Of a stretch of 64,000 nucleotides of DNA, positions 44,140 through 53,685 are shown piece after piece (within the stretch, counting starts at the first letter, position 1; each line of letters starts with the position of its first letter). The position numbers and the translations under genes are program-made. Where the stretch lies: positions 496,001 to 560,000 of the forward strand of contig NZ_QKYW01000003.1 in NCBI RefSeq assembly GCF_003253735.1. Direction: 5' to 3'. The notes below the pieces were generated by a model. The model was not told the DNA's origin and ran no database searches. It saw only the letters and a program-made list of their open reading frames with translations. This stretch comes from Pseudomonas sp. URMO17WK12:I2. GTDB taxonomy: Bacteria > Pseudomonadota > Gammaproteobacteria > Pseudomonadales > Pseudomonadaceae.

Positions 44140-46434
44140 TCAGTAGCGGCCGCGTAATGAAACCCCAACGCTGCGCGGCGTACCTGGCAGGGCCCCGTAG
44201 TCCCCGGAGCCGAGCGTGGCGTAGAAGGCACTGGCGTAATCCTGATCGAAGAGGTTGCGCGCCCACAACTCGACCGCCCAGCCCTGATCAGAACGCCCTA
44301 CCCCGAGGCGCAGGTCAGTCAGACCATAGGCAGACTGGTAGCTGCCTTCGCCTCGCTCCAGCACCCCGTAGTAGCCGCTTCGCCAGGCATAATCGATGGC
44401 ACCGAACAGCTCCAGGCCGGAAACCAGCGGCCTGCGATAGTCGATCCCGGTGGAAAGGCTCCACCGCGGCGCGTTGAACAGCTGCTTACCTGACAGGTCG
44501 CACGACACCCCGTCGCTCTCGGGAGGACAGGGAGCGTTGTCGAAGGAACGGTAGCGCGCATCGCTCAATGCCAGCCCCAGCCGCCACCCGATCTGCGAGG
44601 TGAGTTGCAGACGGCCATCGGCCTCGATGCCGCGCAGACGTACCTTGCCGACGTTGATCAAACTGTCGCGCAACGGCGGGGATAGCTCATCGGCCGGCTC
44701 GCTGTTACTGAGCGCCTGGTAGTCGTCAACGTCGGTCTGATAAATCGCCACGTCGAGCGAGGCACGCTCGTCCCACCAGAGGCTCTTGATGCCCACTTCA
44801 ACTGCCGTCGCGCGCTCGGCGTCGAACACCGGGGCAATGGCATCGCCGGTCACCTCCAGGTTGATGCCACCGGCCTTGTAGCCCCTCGACCACCGGGCAT
44901 AGCCAACCAGGGCTTCGCTGAGCTGGTAGCTGACCGCCAACTGCCCGGACAGGTTGTTTTCCGCAACGCGGTTGCTTCGTGCGTAAGCACCGCCCAGGGC
45001 GATATCACGCAGCCGTTTGCCGCCCAATTGCGATACCAGGTCAGCGCCCAGCGGGGCCAGGCCACTGACGCTTCGGGTAATTTCGCCACGCTTGCGCTCG
45101 CGGCTATAACGCAGCCCGGGGGTAATGGCCAGGCGCTCCGTGGGGCGCCAAGTGAACTGGCCGAACACGGCCTGGGTGTCGCTGTCCTGCCCGCCGCGAA
45201 AGTGCTGCTCGGCACCCTGCAACAGCGAAGGTGGCACCATGCCGGGAGTGATGCCACGATCAGTGACTTGCTTCTGGTCGCCCAGAAAGAAAGCCGCGGC
45301 ATCACGACCGAACGCCACGTCGACGTCCCGCTGTAGCCGCTGTTGCAGGTAGTAGACGCCAAGCACATAGTCGAAACGCTCGCCCAGTGACTGCGCCAGG
45401 CGCAGCTCCTGGCTGAATTGGTGATGATCGAGCTGTACCGCCGAACGCGCTACCGAGAGCGGCATGCTGTCAGCGTCATGGCGGCTGTCATAAGACCAAT
45501 CGCGATAGCCGGATAGGCTGGTCAGCGTGAGATCGTTGTCCAGGTAGTTATCGAGTTGCAGCGTCAAGCCGCGCTGCAGTGTTTGCAGGCGATTGCCATC
45601 GTTTTGCTCGACACGGCGGGCAAACGGCGAGGCCGGCAAGGGTTGGTAGCCGACGAACGCTGCTCGCTGCCGCGTCATGCTGCTCAGGTGGCTGGCAGCA
45701 AGAACCGCACTCTCATCCTGCAGCGCATAGTCGCCGATCAGCCTGGCGCTGAACCGCTCGTTTGGCATCCATAGCAGCTGACCGCGAAACCCTTGGCGAT
45801 CCTGTTCATTAAGCCGCTCGCCGTTGAAGCGATTGTCGATATCACCGTCTCGGCTTACCTCGAAAACACTCAACCGGCCTGCCAGTTCGTCGTCAATCAA
45901 CGGACCCGAAACACTTGCACGGTAGTGGCGCAAACCATCCTGGCCTATCCGGATTTCCCCCTGCCCTTGATTGACGAAGCTCGGCATACGGCTTGTCAGG
46001 TTGATGGCGCCAGCGGTGGCATTCTTGCCGTACAGCGTGGCCTGCGGCCCGCGCAGAATCTCGACACGCTCGATATCGCCGAAATCCAGCGGGGTCATGC
46101 CCTGGCGGCCCAGGTAAACACCGTCGAGAAATACTGCAACGCTACCGTCGAGCCCATCGTTGGCGGAGCTCGTGCCCAACCCCCGGATACCGATGGCGGC
46201 ATAACGCGGGTTGGGGGCGCTCAACATCAGGCCGGGAACACGCTGCGCCAATGCGCCCAGATCGGCATCATGCAATCGATCACCCTCGATTACCGAAACG
46301 CTGGCAGGCACCCGCTGGTTCGGTTCTTCGCGATGGCTGGCGCCGACGACGTTTACCGCCTCGAGCTCCACAGCCAGGGTGATGCCGGGAAGCGCAAGCA
46401 GCATGCACAAGGATGTTCTCGCAACGCCCCTCAC
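44140..46434 (-). CDS. TonB-dependent outer-membrane receptor
   Basis: The 764-residue protein has a signal peptide (about 1-21), a plug domain with VPASVSVIEGDRL, GIRGLGTSSANDGLDGS and ERVEILRGPQATLYGKNATAGAINL cores (about 30-160), and a large 22-strand barrel ending VGVSLRGRY. The plug and barrel motifs, such as YARWSRGYKAGGIN and LWARNLFDQDY, are those of FecA/CirA-type or sugar/polyphenol receptors with the pattern seen in the Sphingomonad-like family. Its ATG overlaps the stop of the kinase gene by four bases. The substrate is unknown; regulation by a sensor kinase in the same operon suggests a cue that is not iron alone. Confidence 0.9.
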   Translation of the reverse strand: MRGVARTSLCMLLALPGITLAVELEAVNVVGASHREEPNQRVPASVSVIEGDRLHDADLGALAQRVPGLMLSAPNPRYAAIGIRGLGTSSANDGLDGSVAVFLDGVYLGRQGMTPLDFGDIERVEILRGPQATLYGKNATAGAINLTSRMPSFVNQGQGEIRIGQDGLRHYRASVSGPLIDDELAGRLSVFEVSRDGDIDNRFNGERLNEQDRQGFRGQLLWMPNERFSARLIGDYALQDESAVLAASHLSSMTRQRAAFVGYQPLPASPFARRVEQNDGNRLQTLQRGLTLQLDNYLDNDLTLTSLSGYRDWSYDSRHDADSMPLSVARSAVQLDHHQFSQELRLAQSLGERFDYVLGVYYLQQRLQRDVDVAFGRDAAAFFLGDQKQVTDRGITPGMVPPSLLQGAEQHFRGGQDSDTQAVFGQFTWRPTERLAITPGLRYSRERKRGEITRSVSGLAPLGADLVSQLGGKRLRDIALGGAYARSNRVAENNLSGQLAVSYQLSEALVGYARWSRGYKAGGINLEVTGDAIAPVFDAERATAVEVGIKSLWWDERASLDVAIYQTDVDDYQALSNSEPADELSPPLRDSLINVGKVRLRGIEADGRLQLTSQIGWRLGLALSDARYRSFDNAPCPPESDGVSCDLSGKQLFNAPRWSLSTGIDYRRPLVSGLELFGAIDYAWRSGYYGVLERGEGSYQSAYGLTDLRLGVGRSDQGWAVELWARNLFDQDYASAFYATLGSGDYGALPGTPRSVGVSLRGRY

Positions 46435-48881
46435 ATCGCCTCCTGAGGTGCACTGGCGAGGCGGCTCAGGTTATCCACGCGGGCCAGCAAATCCCTGCTC
46501 GAAGCAGGCTTGAGCAGTGTGTCATCGAAGCGCAGGCTCCCTGGCATATCCATGGGTCGCAACGCAGGCACAGCCGAATACAGCAGTACGGGCAGTGCCG
46601 GCCAGCGCGCGCGTAGGTGGCTCAATAATTCCCAGCCATCCATGCCCGGCATGCGCATGTCGGAAATCAGCAAATCGAAGCTTTCGCATTCCAATTGCTC
46701 CAGAGCCTGTTCAGCACTGGCAGCTGTTTGCACCTCGAATTCGTAGCCCGCCAACAGATCGCTGACCCACTCGCGATTTTGCGGCAAATCATCGACGATC
46801 AGGACTTTGCGCCCACTGCCGTCGACCTGCACGCCATGGTTCTCGACGAAACTGCTGTCGAGGTCCTCTTCGCTGGCACAGGCTAGCGGCAACTGAAAGC
46901 TGAACCGACTACCTTTCGGCTCCAATCGCTGCAGCTCGAGCTCGCTGCCCATGATTTGCAGGAGCTGAGTGACGATCGACAACCCCAGGCCGCTGCCATC
47001 GTAGCCCTCTACCCCCTGCCCACGCTGGAACGGCTTGAGCAGTCGCTCTGGAGACTGGGCGTCTATGCCGATACCGCTGTCGCTGATGCTGAAGTACAGA
47101 AGCACTTGTCCAGGTGAGGTCTGCTGACAGGTCACTTCGAAAACGATCACGCCGTCATGGGTGAATTTCGCCGCGTTGCCGAGCAGGTTCAACAGCACCT
47201 GACGCAGGCGACGGAAGTCAGCTCGCACCAGGGCAGGCAGGTCGTCGGCGAAGCAGCAGCCAAAGCGGTTGTTCTGCCGCGACGCCAGGAAGCCGGCCTC
47301 CTCTTCCAGCTCCTGCAGAAAACCGTACAGGTATCCGGGTGCCAATGTGAGCTCCAGCTGTTGCAACTCACTCTTGGAAAATTCCAACAACTCATCGATC
47401 AGATCCAGCTGTTGGCGCGCATTGCGCTCGACCTTGTTCGGGAAGTCGTCAACGACGCCGGCCCGCGCCATGCGCGCATAGTCGATGATGCTCACCAGCG
47501 GTGAGCGCAAGTCATGGCTGATGCGTGCCATCAACGAACTACGCGCTCGCAGCGACTCATTCAACTGCCCGGTACGGATGGCGACGGTGTTCTCCAGGCG
47601 CTCCTGCTCTTCACGCTGCTGATTCTCGAGCGCCGTTAATGCGTGCCGCTCGCGGCGCCGGCTACGAACCACCTCGGTGACCAGGGTACACACCAGAATG
47701 GCCACACCCGGCAAGGTGGAAGACAGGCTGAGAACGCTCGCGCGGGCCTGCCAGGGCAGCGTGTCGAGCTGCAGGACATAGCGGACCACGAATTGCACCA
47801 ACATGAATAGCGGCACGGCCCACGCCATCCAGCTCAGTTGCAAACCGCGCCGCCAGGCGACGAGCAGCGTTGCCGGTAAAAGGAGGTAGGCCGCCACGCG
47901 CGTACACAACTCGGAGATCGGCCTTCCTTGTACGGAGTCGACAAGAAGCCCCCAGAGGCAGGCAGCAGCGAACGCGATCAGTACACCGTGATAAAGCCAT
48001 CCCCAGACTGGCGGCAGATGCCGCACCTGCAGCAACTCACGGGCGTAGGCCAAAAAACATAAGAACGACAGGATACTGAGCGCCGACCATAGTGGCAGGC
48101 TCCACTGCATCAACCCCGGCCACAGGATCAGGTACCCGCTCGCGACCACGGTCACCAGTACATAGGAAAAGACGGTTGCCGCATGCACGGCCAGCAGGCG
48201 CGAACGCACAATCCAACCGACCACCAGGCTGAAGGGCACTATCAGCAGCACGATGCCAAGGGTGATGCCGTCAGCCAGCGAAACCCATTGCCTATCCCGT
48301 AGCAGCGTCGTCTCGTCCCACAGGACTGGTTGCAGCAGCAACAGGGTCGGCGTGCTGATGCGCACCAATACCTGGACACGCTCGCCGGGTTGTACCAGCA
48401 GCTCGAATACCGGCTGCCGTTCCGCCACTGGCCACTGCTCCAGCGGGTAAGCCGCTCCCGCGACCTGCCTGCTCCAGGTGCCGCGGTCAAGGACATGCAC
48501 CTGGATGTCATGCAGGCGGGGCTCGCCCACCGTAAGCCAGCGGCGACATGCCTGTGAATGGCCGTTGTACAGCTCGAACTTGAGCCAGTAGGCCGAATGG
48601 CTGTACTCCTGGCCAAGCAACTCGGGCGTTGCAGCCTGAAAACGAAACTCAGGCAACGCCAACACCTGTGCGGCGTCGAGCCGGGCACTGAGGTCCTCGA
48701 AGATCTTTGCCTGGGGCGCGAGATCCACGCGCGAGGCCTGACAAACATCCAGCGCCCACGCCGACGAAGCAAACGACAGGAGCAGGCAGAAAATCCCGGT
48801 GGTGCAGCCAGGCCTGCGCAACCGCACGCTAGAGAACAAGGGAGCGACCTGGAGGAACCAGCAGATGAGGCGAGCCGACAT
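46431..48881 (-). CDS. Hybrid sensor histidine kinase with 7TMR-DISM input
   Basis: The 816-residue kinase has a signal peptide, a periplasmic 7TMR-DISMED2-type domain (to about 190, with SAYWLKFELYNGHSQACRRWLTVGEP), seven membrane helices (about 190-400), a HisKA domain with the H-box ARISHDLRSPLVSIIDY, an HATPase domain (NLLGNAAKFT, DSGIGID, GSGLGLSI) and a C-terminal receiver (VLIVDDLPQNRE, LLISDMRMPGMDGWELL, LLKP). The periplasmic fold is carbohydrate-binding-like in known members. Phosphotransfer would go from His to the receiver and on to the response regulator, whose gene is seven bases upstream. It is co-transcribed with the TonB receptor. Confidence 0.9.
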   Translation of the reverse strand: MSARLICWFLQVAPLFSSVRLRRPGCTTGIFCLLLSFASSAWALDVCQASRVDLAPQAKIFEDLSARLDAAQVLALPEFRFQAATPELLGQEYSHSAYWLKFELYNGHSQACRRWLTVGEPRLHDIQVHVLDRGTWSRQVAGAAYPLEQWPVAERQPVFELLVQPGERVQVLVRISTPTLLLLQPVLWDETTLLRDRQWVSLADGITLGIVLLIVPFSLVVGWIVRSRLLAVHAATVFSYVLVTVVASGYLILWPGLMQWSLPLWSALSILSFLCFLAYARELLQVRHLPPVWGWLYHGVLIAFAAACLWGLLVDSVQGRPISELCTRVAAYLLLPATLLVAWRRGLQLSWMAWAVPLFMLVQFVVRYVLQLDTLPWQARASVLSLSSTLPGVAILVCTLVTEVVRSRRRERHALTALENQQREEQERLENTVAIRTGQLNESLRARSSLMARISHDLRSPLVSIIDYARMARAGVVDDFPNKVERNARQQLDLIDELLEFSKSELQQLELTLAPGYLYGFLQELEEEAGFLASRQNNRFGCCFADDLPALVRADFRRLRQVLLNLLGNAAKFTHDGVIVFEVTCQQTSPGQVLLYFSISDSGIGIDAQSPERLLKPFQRGQGVEGYDGSGLGLSIVTQLLQIMGSELELQRLEPKGSRFSFQLPLACASEEDLDSSFVENHGVQVDGSGRKVLIVDDLPQNREWVSDLLAGYEFEVQTAASAEQALEQLECESFDLLISDMRMPGMDGWELLSHLRARWPALPVLLYSAVPALRPMDMPGSLRFDDTLLKPASSRDLLARVDNLSRLASAPQEAM

Positions 48882-48888
48882 CAGCGGG

Positions 48889-49710
48889 TCATTGCCGATT
48901 TTCGTCGGTGGCGTGGCGGCTGTCTCTGGCCTGTGCTTGCTGGCGATACTGACTGGGGGTCATGCCGACACGCTCGCGAAAGGCCGTGGTGAAGTTGCAT
49001 GCGCTTCGAAAGCCGACCTGATCGGCGATGTCCTGGATGTCCATCGCACTGTCGCTCAGCAATTCCTGGCCTCGTCTTATCCGTACTTCGCGGATGTAGG
49101 CGAATACGGTACTGCCCAGGTGCTCACGAAAAATGCTCGACAGGCGTTTCTCATGGGTGCCGGCCTTGCGGGCAATTTCTGCCAGCGAGGGCATTTCCGC
49201 CAGGTTCTGCGTGATCACCCGCATGGCGACCCGCAGTGACACCTCTTCCTGATTCGCCGGTTCAACGACACCAGCGCTTGGAGCCACCGCAGGCTCGCGC
49301 CATGACAGCTGCAGGTGAATACGGATACGCGCCAGGATTTCCTGGGGATCGCAGCTCTTGAGGACATAGTCCACGCTGCCTAGCGTCAACCCTTCAACAC
49401 GTTCTTCCACCGCGCCGGCAGAGGTGAGGAAGATCACCGGGGTTCGCTGCGTCTCAGCCGCTTCGCGCAACAGGCGGCAGAGGGCGAAACCATCCATTCC
49501 CGGCATGCGCACATCAAGCAGAATGAGATCAGGTTTCAGCGCCAGGGCACGCTGATAACCCTGACGAGGATCGCTGGCCATCGAAAGACGCCAGGGCTGC
49601 TGACGCAGCAGGCCGACGATACCGCGCAACTCCTCAGGAGAGTCGTCTATGACAAGGATATGCGGTGCATTATTGAAATTGTTCTGCATGACTTCGTCCA
49701 TCGGCGACAT
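48889..49710 (-). CDS. Response regulator with AraC-type output domain
   Basis: The 273-residue protein has an N-terminal receiver with acidic pair Asp22-Asp23, phosphoacceptor Asp66 (LLDVRMPGMDG) and Lys118 (YVLKS, where Pro would be usual after Lys), then a C-terminal AraC HTH domain (about 165-265, SLAEIARKAGTHEKRLSSIFRE and DIADQVGFRSACNFTTAFRERVGM). Start choice among the Met codons at 49710, 49701 and 49689 is uncertain. It is the first gene of the operon with the kinase and the receptor, and is a likely regulator of both and of the tps genes. Confidence 0.9.
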   Translation of the reverse strand: MSPMDEVMQNNFNNAPHILVIDDSPEELRGIVGLLRQQPWRLSMASDPRQGYQRALALKPDLILLDVRMPGMDGFALCRLLREAAETQRTPVIFLTSAGAVEERVEGLTLGSVDYVLKSCDPQEILARIRIHLQLSWREPAVAPSAGVVEPANQEEVSLRVAMRVITQNLAEMPSLAEIARKAGTHEKRLSSIFREHLGSTVFAYIREVRIRRGQELLSDSAMDIQDIADQVGFRSACNFTTAFRERVGMTPSQYRQQAQARDSRHATDENRQ

Positions 49711-49789
49711 GGGCTCGGCAGGCGCTCCATCATGAGTCGCTGCATATCCTTCTAAGCAAAAGCGTCGTCCGCCACGGCAAAAGGCCCAC

Positions 49790-49810
49790 TATCAATAGCG
49801 CGCTAAGATA
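49790..49810. promoter_or_regulatory. Palindromic site in the LysR/response-regulator divergent region
   Basis: AGCGCGCT is a perfect core palindrome, flanked by TATC on one side and GATA on the other at unequal spacing (three and two bases). It lies in the middle of the 122-base region between the response regulator and the LysR gene. It is a reasonable operator for the LysR protein. Confidence 0.35.
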
Positions 49811-49832
49811 ACGCAAAGCCGTGTAGATAAAC

Positions 49833-50828
49833 ATGATGCCGCGTCCCACATACGACCACAGGTCGTCCCAAAAACCAGCCCACACCTCACCTCTGTTGGC
49901 AGCCAATCTGGCAGACCTGTATTGGCTGGTGCACGTTGTCCAGGCCGGTAGCTTTTCTGCTGCGGCGCTGCGCACCGGAATGGCCAAGTCCAATCTGAGC
50001 AGGCGCATCATCCAGTTGGAAAAGCGCATGGAGGTGCAGCTACTGATCAGAAAACCAGGCGCCCTCCACCTTACCCCTACGGGCTCACGCATTTACCAGC
50101 ATGCTCTGGAAATGCTCCACGCCGCCGAGGCCGTGGAGAAAATCGCCAGGCAGGCAACCGGCGTTCCCCGCGGCCCATTGCATCTTTCGGCACCGGGGGT
50201 ACTTTCGCCGTGGCTGTATGGCTGTCTGCGCGCCTTCACAGCGGCCTACCCCGATGTGGCGCTGCGCGTTACCGAAGCGGATCACCTTACCGACCTGGCA
50301 AGCAATCACCTGGATGTCTCGCTCAGCTTCTGCGATGTACCAGGCGACAGTGATGACGTGGTCTCCAGACCGCTGGCCGCACTGGAAATGACCATCGTCG
50401 GTACCGAGGAGCTCGTCGAACGACTTGGCAATCCCTCACACCTGTCGGACGTCGCGGGTCACAGCCTGCTGGTGTCGATATCACCAGCCAGGATGCGACA
50501 TCGGGTATCGATGGCGGGCGAGCCCTTGCCTGAGGGCGCCGCCCTCTATGCGAGCAGCTATCAGGCCGTGCTCAACGGCGCGCGTGCCGGCCTGGGCCTG
50601 GCATCCGTTCCACTACATGGCTGTATCGCCGACTTGCAGGCGGGCAATTTGCGCCGCGCTTGCTCCGCTCACCGCCCGGTAGCAGCGAAACTCTACGCCC
50701 TGATGAATCCTCACCGAAGCATCACCCCGGCTGCCCGCGCTCTGGTCAGCCATCTGCGGTGTTCACTGATGGACGAGACGATCACCGGCATCAGCGCCCT
50801 GGATGACGATATCGCCACCGACCAGTGA
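49833..50828 (+). CDS. LysR-family transcriptional regulator
   Basis: A 331-residue regulator with a 25-residue extension before the winged HTH LADLYWLVHVVQAGSFSAAALRTGMAKSNLSRRIIQLEKRM and the effector domain VPRGPLHLSAPGVLSPWLYG and onwards. The HTH (AGSFSAAALRTGMAKSNLSRRI) is of the CrgA/PtxR-like group. It diverges from the two-component/receptor operon. Start at 49833 or the second Met one codon later. Whether it regulates that operon or an unrelated target is not decided by the sequence. Confidence 0.9.
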   Translation: MMPRPTYDHRSSQKPAHTSPLLAANLADLYWLVHVVQAGSFSAAALRTGMAKSNLSRRIIQLEKRMEVQLLIRKPGALHLTPTGSRIYQHALEMLHAAEAVEKIARQATGVPRGPLHLSAPGVLSPWLYGCLRAFTAAYPDVALRVTEADHLTDLASNHLDVSLSFCDVPGDSDDVVSRPLAALEMTIVGTEELVERLGNPSHLSDVAGHSLLVSISPARMRHRVSMAGEPLPEGAALYASSYQAVLNGARAGLGLASVPLHGCIADLQAGNLRRACSAHRPVAAKLYALMNPHRSITPAARALVSHLRCSLMDETITGISALDDDIATDQ

Positions 50829-51028
50829 CCGGGTCCAGGGGGGGCAGCCCACCACGCCGACAGGGGTTAAGCCAGCTATTTCGAACAATCACGGCCTATG
50901 TTCTTTGCCCATAGCACCATCTGACGCGATCCGCGTGATCGTGATAAAGGAAAAAGCGCTAGAAACGAGGCATAGAAACTAAAAACCCAGCGCAGGGCCG
51001 GGCTTCAAGCGTTCGGTGGCAGCGCTGA

Positions 51029-51226
51029 TCAGTCGTTTTTCTCAGCACTCTGCTGGCCGTCGTCCAGCGCCTCCCGGTCGTCGGCAGGTGACCTCGAGTC
51101 GGCATCGCGTTCGGCTTCCGACTGCACGGCGTCTTGCTCCTGCTTCGAACCATGCCCCTGTGTAGCGCTGCTGACGGACGGGCCTTGATAGGGGGCTGCC
51201 GGGCCGTTGTTCTCTTCGATTGTCAT
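51029..51226 (-). CDS. Small acidic, disordered protein, unknown function
   Basis: The 65-residue product MTIEENNGPAAPYQGPSVSS and onward is rich in Asp, Glu, Gln and Ser with no hydrophobic segment, and ends QQSAEKND. It is likely disordered. A start at 51226 follows GGGAGATCCGCT on the minus strand, a plausible ribosome binding site. I do not recognise a characterised family. It is placed beside dusA but on the other strand. Small hydrophilic proteins of this composition occur in pseudomonads; no function is assigned. Confidence 0.6.
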   Translation of the reverse strand: MTIEENNGPAAPYQGPSVSSATQGHGSKQEQDAVQSEAERDADSRSPADDREALDDGQQSAEKND

Positions 51227-51595
51227 AGCGGATCTCCCAAGTCGGCGCAGAGCGTCTGCGCTTACTAGGTTGGTAAAACCGGACCGGGCGAAGTGCCCTT
51301 CCGTCGACAGACGGCAAGCACAGCTGCCACCGCGCACCCTCGCCTTGCTAAGCAGATAATTTATGGCTGTGCTACTGGCCGTGCACCCAACAGACCATTT
51401 CCGATCGAAGGCCCGGCTTTCTTGATAAACTCCCTCGGCGGCGCAGCCGATCCGTATCGGCTACCTGCCCCGGCGTCTTGGCACGCGACATGGCGTCTGC
51501 ACGCTATCCCGCGAACGATTGCACATGCCGCCTTCATGATGCCTCAGGCCAAAACGCCAGCCGTGCCTTACTTGCACCGAACAGACTTGAGCAAA
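51227..51595. other. Intergenic region upstream of dusA
   Basis: About 370 bases. The dusA frame stays open upstream to about 51293, but those residues do not resemble the family and the true start is likely 51596. No repeat or hairpin stands out. Promoters for both the small acidic gene and dusA should lie here. Confidence 0.4.
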
Positions 51596-52606
51596 ATGCC
51601 CTCAGAATTATCCGCACTGCCCGCCGATACCGGTCACACGCTGTCCCGCCGCTTCTCCGTGGCGCCGATGATGGATTGGACCGATCATCACTGCCGGTAT
51701 TTTCTGCGCCAGCTGTCGCAGCGCGCGCTGCTGTATACCGAGATGGTCACCACCGGTGCGTTGCTGCACGGCGATACCCAACGGTTTCTGCATTACCACG
51801 AGACCGAGCATCCGCTCGCCCTGCAGCTGGGCGGCAGCAATCCGGCGGATCTGGCTGCTTGCGCGCGCCTTGCCGAGCGGGCCGGTTACGACGAGGTCAA
51901 CCTGAACGTCGGTTGCCCCAGTGACCGCGTGCAGAACAACATGATCGGCGCCTGCCTGATGGCCCACCCGGCCCTGGTCGCCGAGTGCGTCAAGGCGATG
52001 CGCGATGCGGTGAGCATCCCGGTCACGGTCAAGCACCGCATCGGTATCGACGGGCGCGACAGCTACGCAGAACTCTGCGATTTCGTTGGCCAGGTGCGCG
52101 ATGCCGGCTGCCGCAGCTTCACGGTGCATGCGCGCATCGCCATCCTCTCGGGCCTGTCGCCCAAGGAAAACCGTGAGGTTCCGCCGCTGCGCTACGACGT
52201 CGCTGCCCAGCTCAAGCAGGATTTTCCCGAGCTGGAGCTGGTGCTCAACGGCGGCATCAAGTCGCTCGAGGCTTGCAAGCAGCACCTGCAGACCTTCGAC
52301 GGGGTGATGCTGGGCCGCGAGGCCTACCACAACCCATACCTGCTGGCCGAAGTGGACGGGCAGTTGTTCGGCAGCGGCCGTGCGCCGATCAGCCGCCTTG
52401 AGGCGATGCTTGCCATGCGCCCCTACATCGAGCGGCACATGGCTGCTGGCGGGCTGATGCATCACATCACGCGGCATATGCTCGGCCTGGCTCAGGGCTT
52501 TGCCGGGGCGCGGCGCTTTCGTCAGCTGCTGTCGGCAGACATCCACAAGAGCAACCAGCCGCTGGCCATTTTCGACCAGGCAGCCGAACTCTTGCAGGGC
52601 CGTTGA
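51596..52606 (+). CDS. dusA: tRNA-dihydrouridine synthase A
   Basis: The 336-residue flavoprotein has FSVAPMMDWTDHHCRYFLRQL at the N-terminus, LQLGGSNPADLA, the catalytic Cys107 in NVGCPSDRVQNN, VKHRIGIDGRDSY and FTVHARIAILSGLSPKENREVPPL. These are DusA-specific. It reduces uridine at positions 20/20a of tRNA with FMN and NADPH. The start MPSELS at 51596 gives the family length; longer upstream starts are rejected. A stem-loop follows the stop, then tal. Confidence 0.95.
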   Translation: MPSELSALPADTGHTLSRRFSVAPMMDWTDHHCRYFLRQLSQRALLYTEMVTTGALLHGDTQRFLHYHETEHPLALQLGGSNPADLAACARLAERAGYDEVNLNVGCPSDRVQNNMIGACLMAHPALVAECVKAMRDAVSIPVTVKHRIGIDGRDSYAELCDFVGQVRDAGCRSFTVHARIAILSGLSPKENREVPPLRYDVAAQLKQDFPELELVLNGGIKSLEACKQHLQTFDGVMLGREAYHNPYLLAEVDGQLFGSGRAPISRLEAMLAMRPYIERHMAAGGLMHHITRHMLGLAQGFAGARRFRQLLSADIHKSNQPLAIFDQAAELLQGR

Positions 52607-52611
52607 GATGA

Positions 52612-52634
52612 GCACGGCAGATAGACTGCCGTGC
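52612..52634 (+). terminator. Stem-loop between dusA and tal
   Basis: GCACGGCA and TGCCGTGC form a perfect eight-base-pair stem with a seven-base loop, five bases past the dusA stop. It lacks a U-tract; it may be a weak terminator or a mRNA end-stabiliser. Confidence 0.45.
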
Positions 52635-52698
52635 CAGCAGTTGAGCGGCAACTGAGCCTCAGGTAAGGTCGTGGCATCCGAATCGACAAGGCTGCGCC

Positions 52699-53625
52699 AT
52701 GACCTCCAAGCTGGATCAACTCAAGCAGTTCACCACCGTGGTTGCCGATACCGGCGACATCGACGCCATCGCCCGACTCAAGCCGGTGGACGCCACCACC
52801 AACCCCTCGCTGCTGCTCAAGGCCGCCGCACTGCCCCGCTATGCCGAGCTGCTCAAGCAGGCGGTGGCGGCGAGCAACGGCGATGTCGACCTGGCCAGCG
52901 ACCGCTTCGGCGTGACCGTGGGCCGGGAAATCCTGCAGGTGATCCCCGGGCGCATTTCCACCGAGGTGGATGCCCGCCTGTCCTTCGACACCCAAGCCAC
53001 CCTGAGCCGTGCCAAGCGCCTGGTCGAGCTGTATGAAGAGGCTGGCGTCAGCCGCGAGCGCATCCTGATCAAGATCGCCTCGACCTGGGAAGGCATTCGT
53101 GCCGCCGAGCAACTGGAAAAGTCCGGCGTGCAGACCAACCTGACCCTGCTCTTCTCCTTCGCCCAGGCGCGTGCCTGCGCCGATGCCGGTGCCTTTCTGA
53201 TCTCGCCGTTCGTGGGGCGCATCTACGACTGGTACAAGAAGGCCGAAGGCCGTGACTACGTTGGCAGCGAAGACCCCGGCGTACAGTCCGTGACGCGCAT
53301 CTACGACTACTTCAAGGCCCAGGGCCACAAGACAGTGGTCATGGGCGCGAGCTTCCGCAATGTCGGGCAGATCGAGCAACTGGCCGGCTGCGATCGCCTG
53401 ACCATCAGCCCCGAGCTGCTGCAGCAACTGGCCGACGACAACGGCCCGCTGGAGCGCAAGCTCGATAGCGAAGTGTCCGGGCACAGCGAAGCGCGGATCA
53501 GCGAGAGCCAGTTCCGCTGGGACATGAACGAAGACGCCATGGCCACCGAAAAGCTTGCCGAAGGCATCCGCGGGTTTGCTCGCGACCAGGAAAAACTGGA
53601 AAAGCTGCTCGTCGCCAACCGCTGA
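52699..53625 (+). CDS. tal: Transaldolase
   Basis: The 308-residue protein matches class-I transaldolase: [15 protein letters not shown] with Asp17, [13 protein letters not shown], the Schiff-base Lys125 in [16 protein letters not shown], and [12 protein letters not shown]. It transfers a dihydroxyacetone unit between sedoheptulose-7-phosphate and glyceraldehyde-3-phosphate in the pentose phosphate pathway. It stands alone on the plus strand between dusA and the convergent STAS gene, followed by a strong terminator. Confidence 0.97.
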   Translation: MTSKLDQLKQFTTVVADTGDIDAIARLKPVDATTNPSLLLKAAALPRYAELLKQAVAASNGDVDLASDRFGVTVGREILQVIPGRISTEVDARLSFDTQATLSRAKRLVELYEEAGVSRERILIKIASTWEGIRAAEQLEKSGVQTNLTLLFSFAQARACADAGAFLISPFVGRIYDWYKKAEGRDYVGSEDPGVQSVTRIYDYFKAQGHKTVVMGASFRNVGQIEQLAGCDRLTISPELLQQLADDNGPLERKLDSEVSGHSEARISESQFRWDMNEDAMATEKLAEGIRGFARDQEKLEKLLVANR

Positions 53626-53636
53626 CCCTGAAAACG

Positions 53637-53677
53637 AAAAACGGGGCGTCGACCGTGTCGGCGCCCCGTTTTTTATG
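53637..53677. terminator. Bidirectional intrinsic terminator between tal and the STAS gene
   Basis: GAAAAACGGGGCG and CGCCCCGTTTTTT enclose a short loop (TCGACCGTGTCGG), giving a GC stem with A and T runs on the two sides, so it can serve both convergent genes. Confidence 0.92.
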
Positions 53678-53685
53678 GCCGGGAA

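Noticed and set aside
48799..49239. A plus-strand gene opposite the response regulator
   Set aside because: The minus strand there encodes the AraC HTH of the regulator; the plus-strand frame shows no family and is a shadow.
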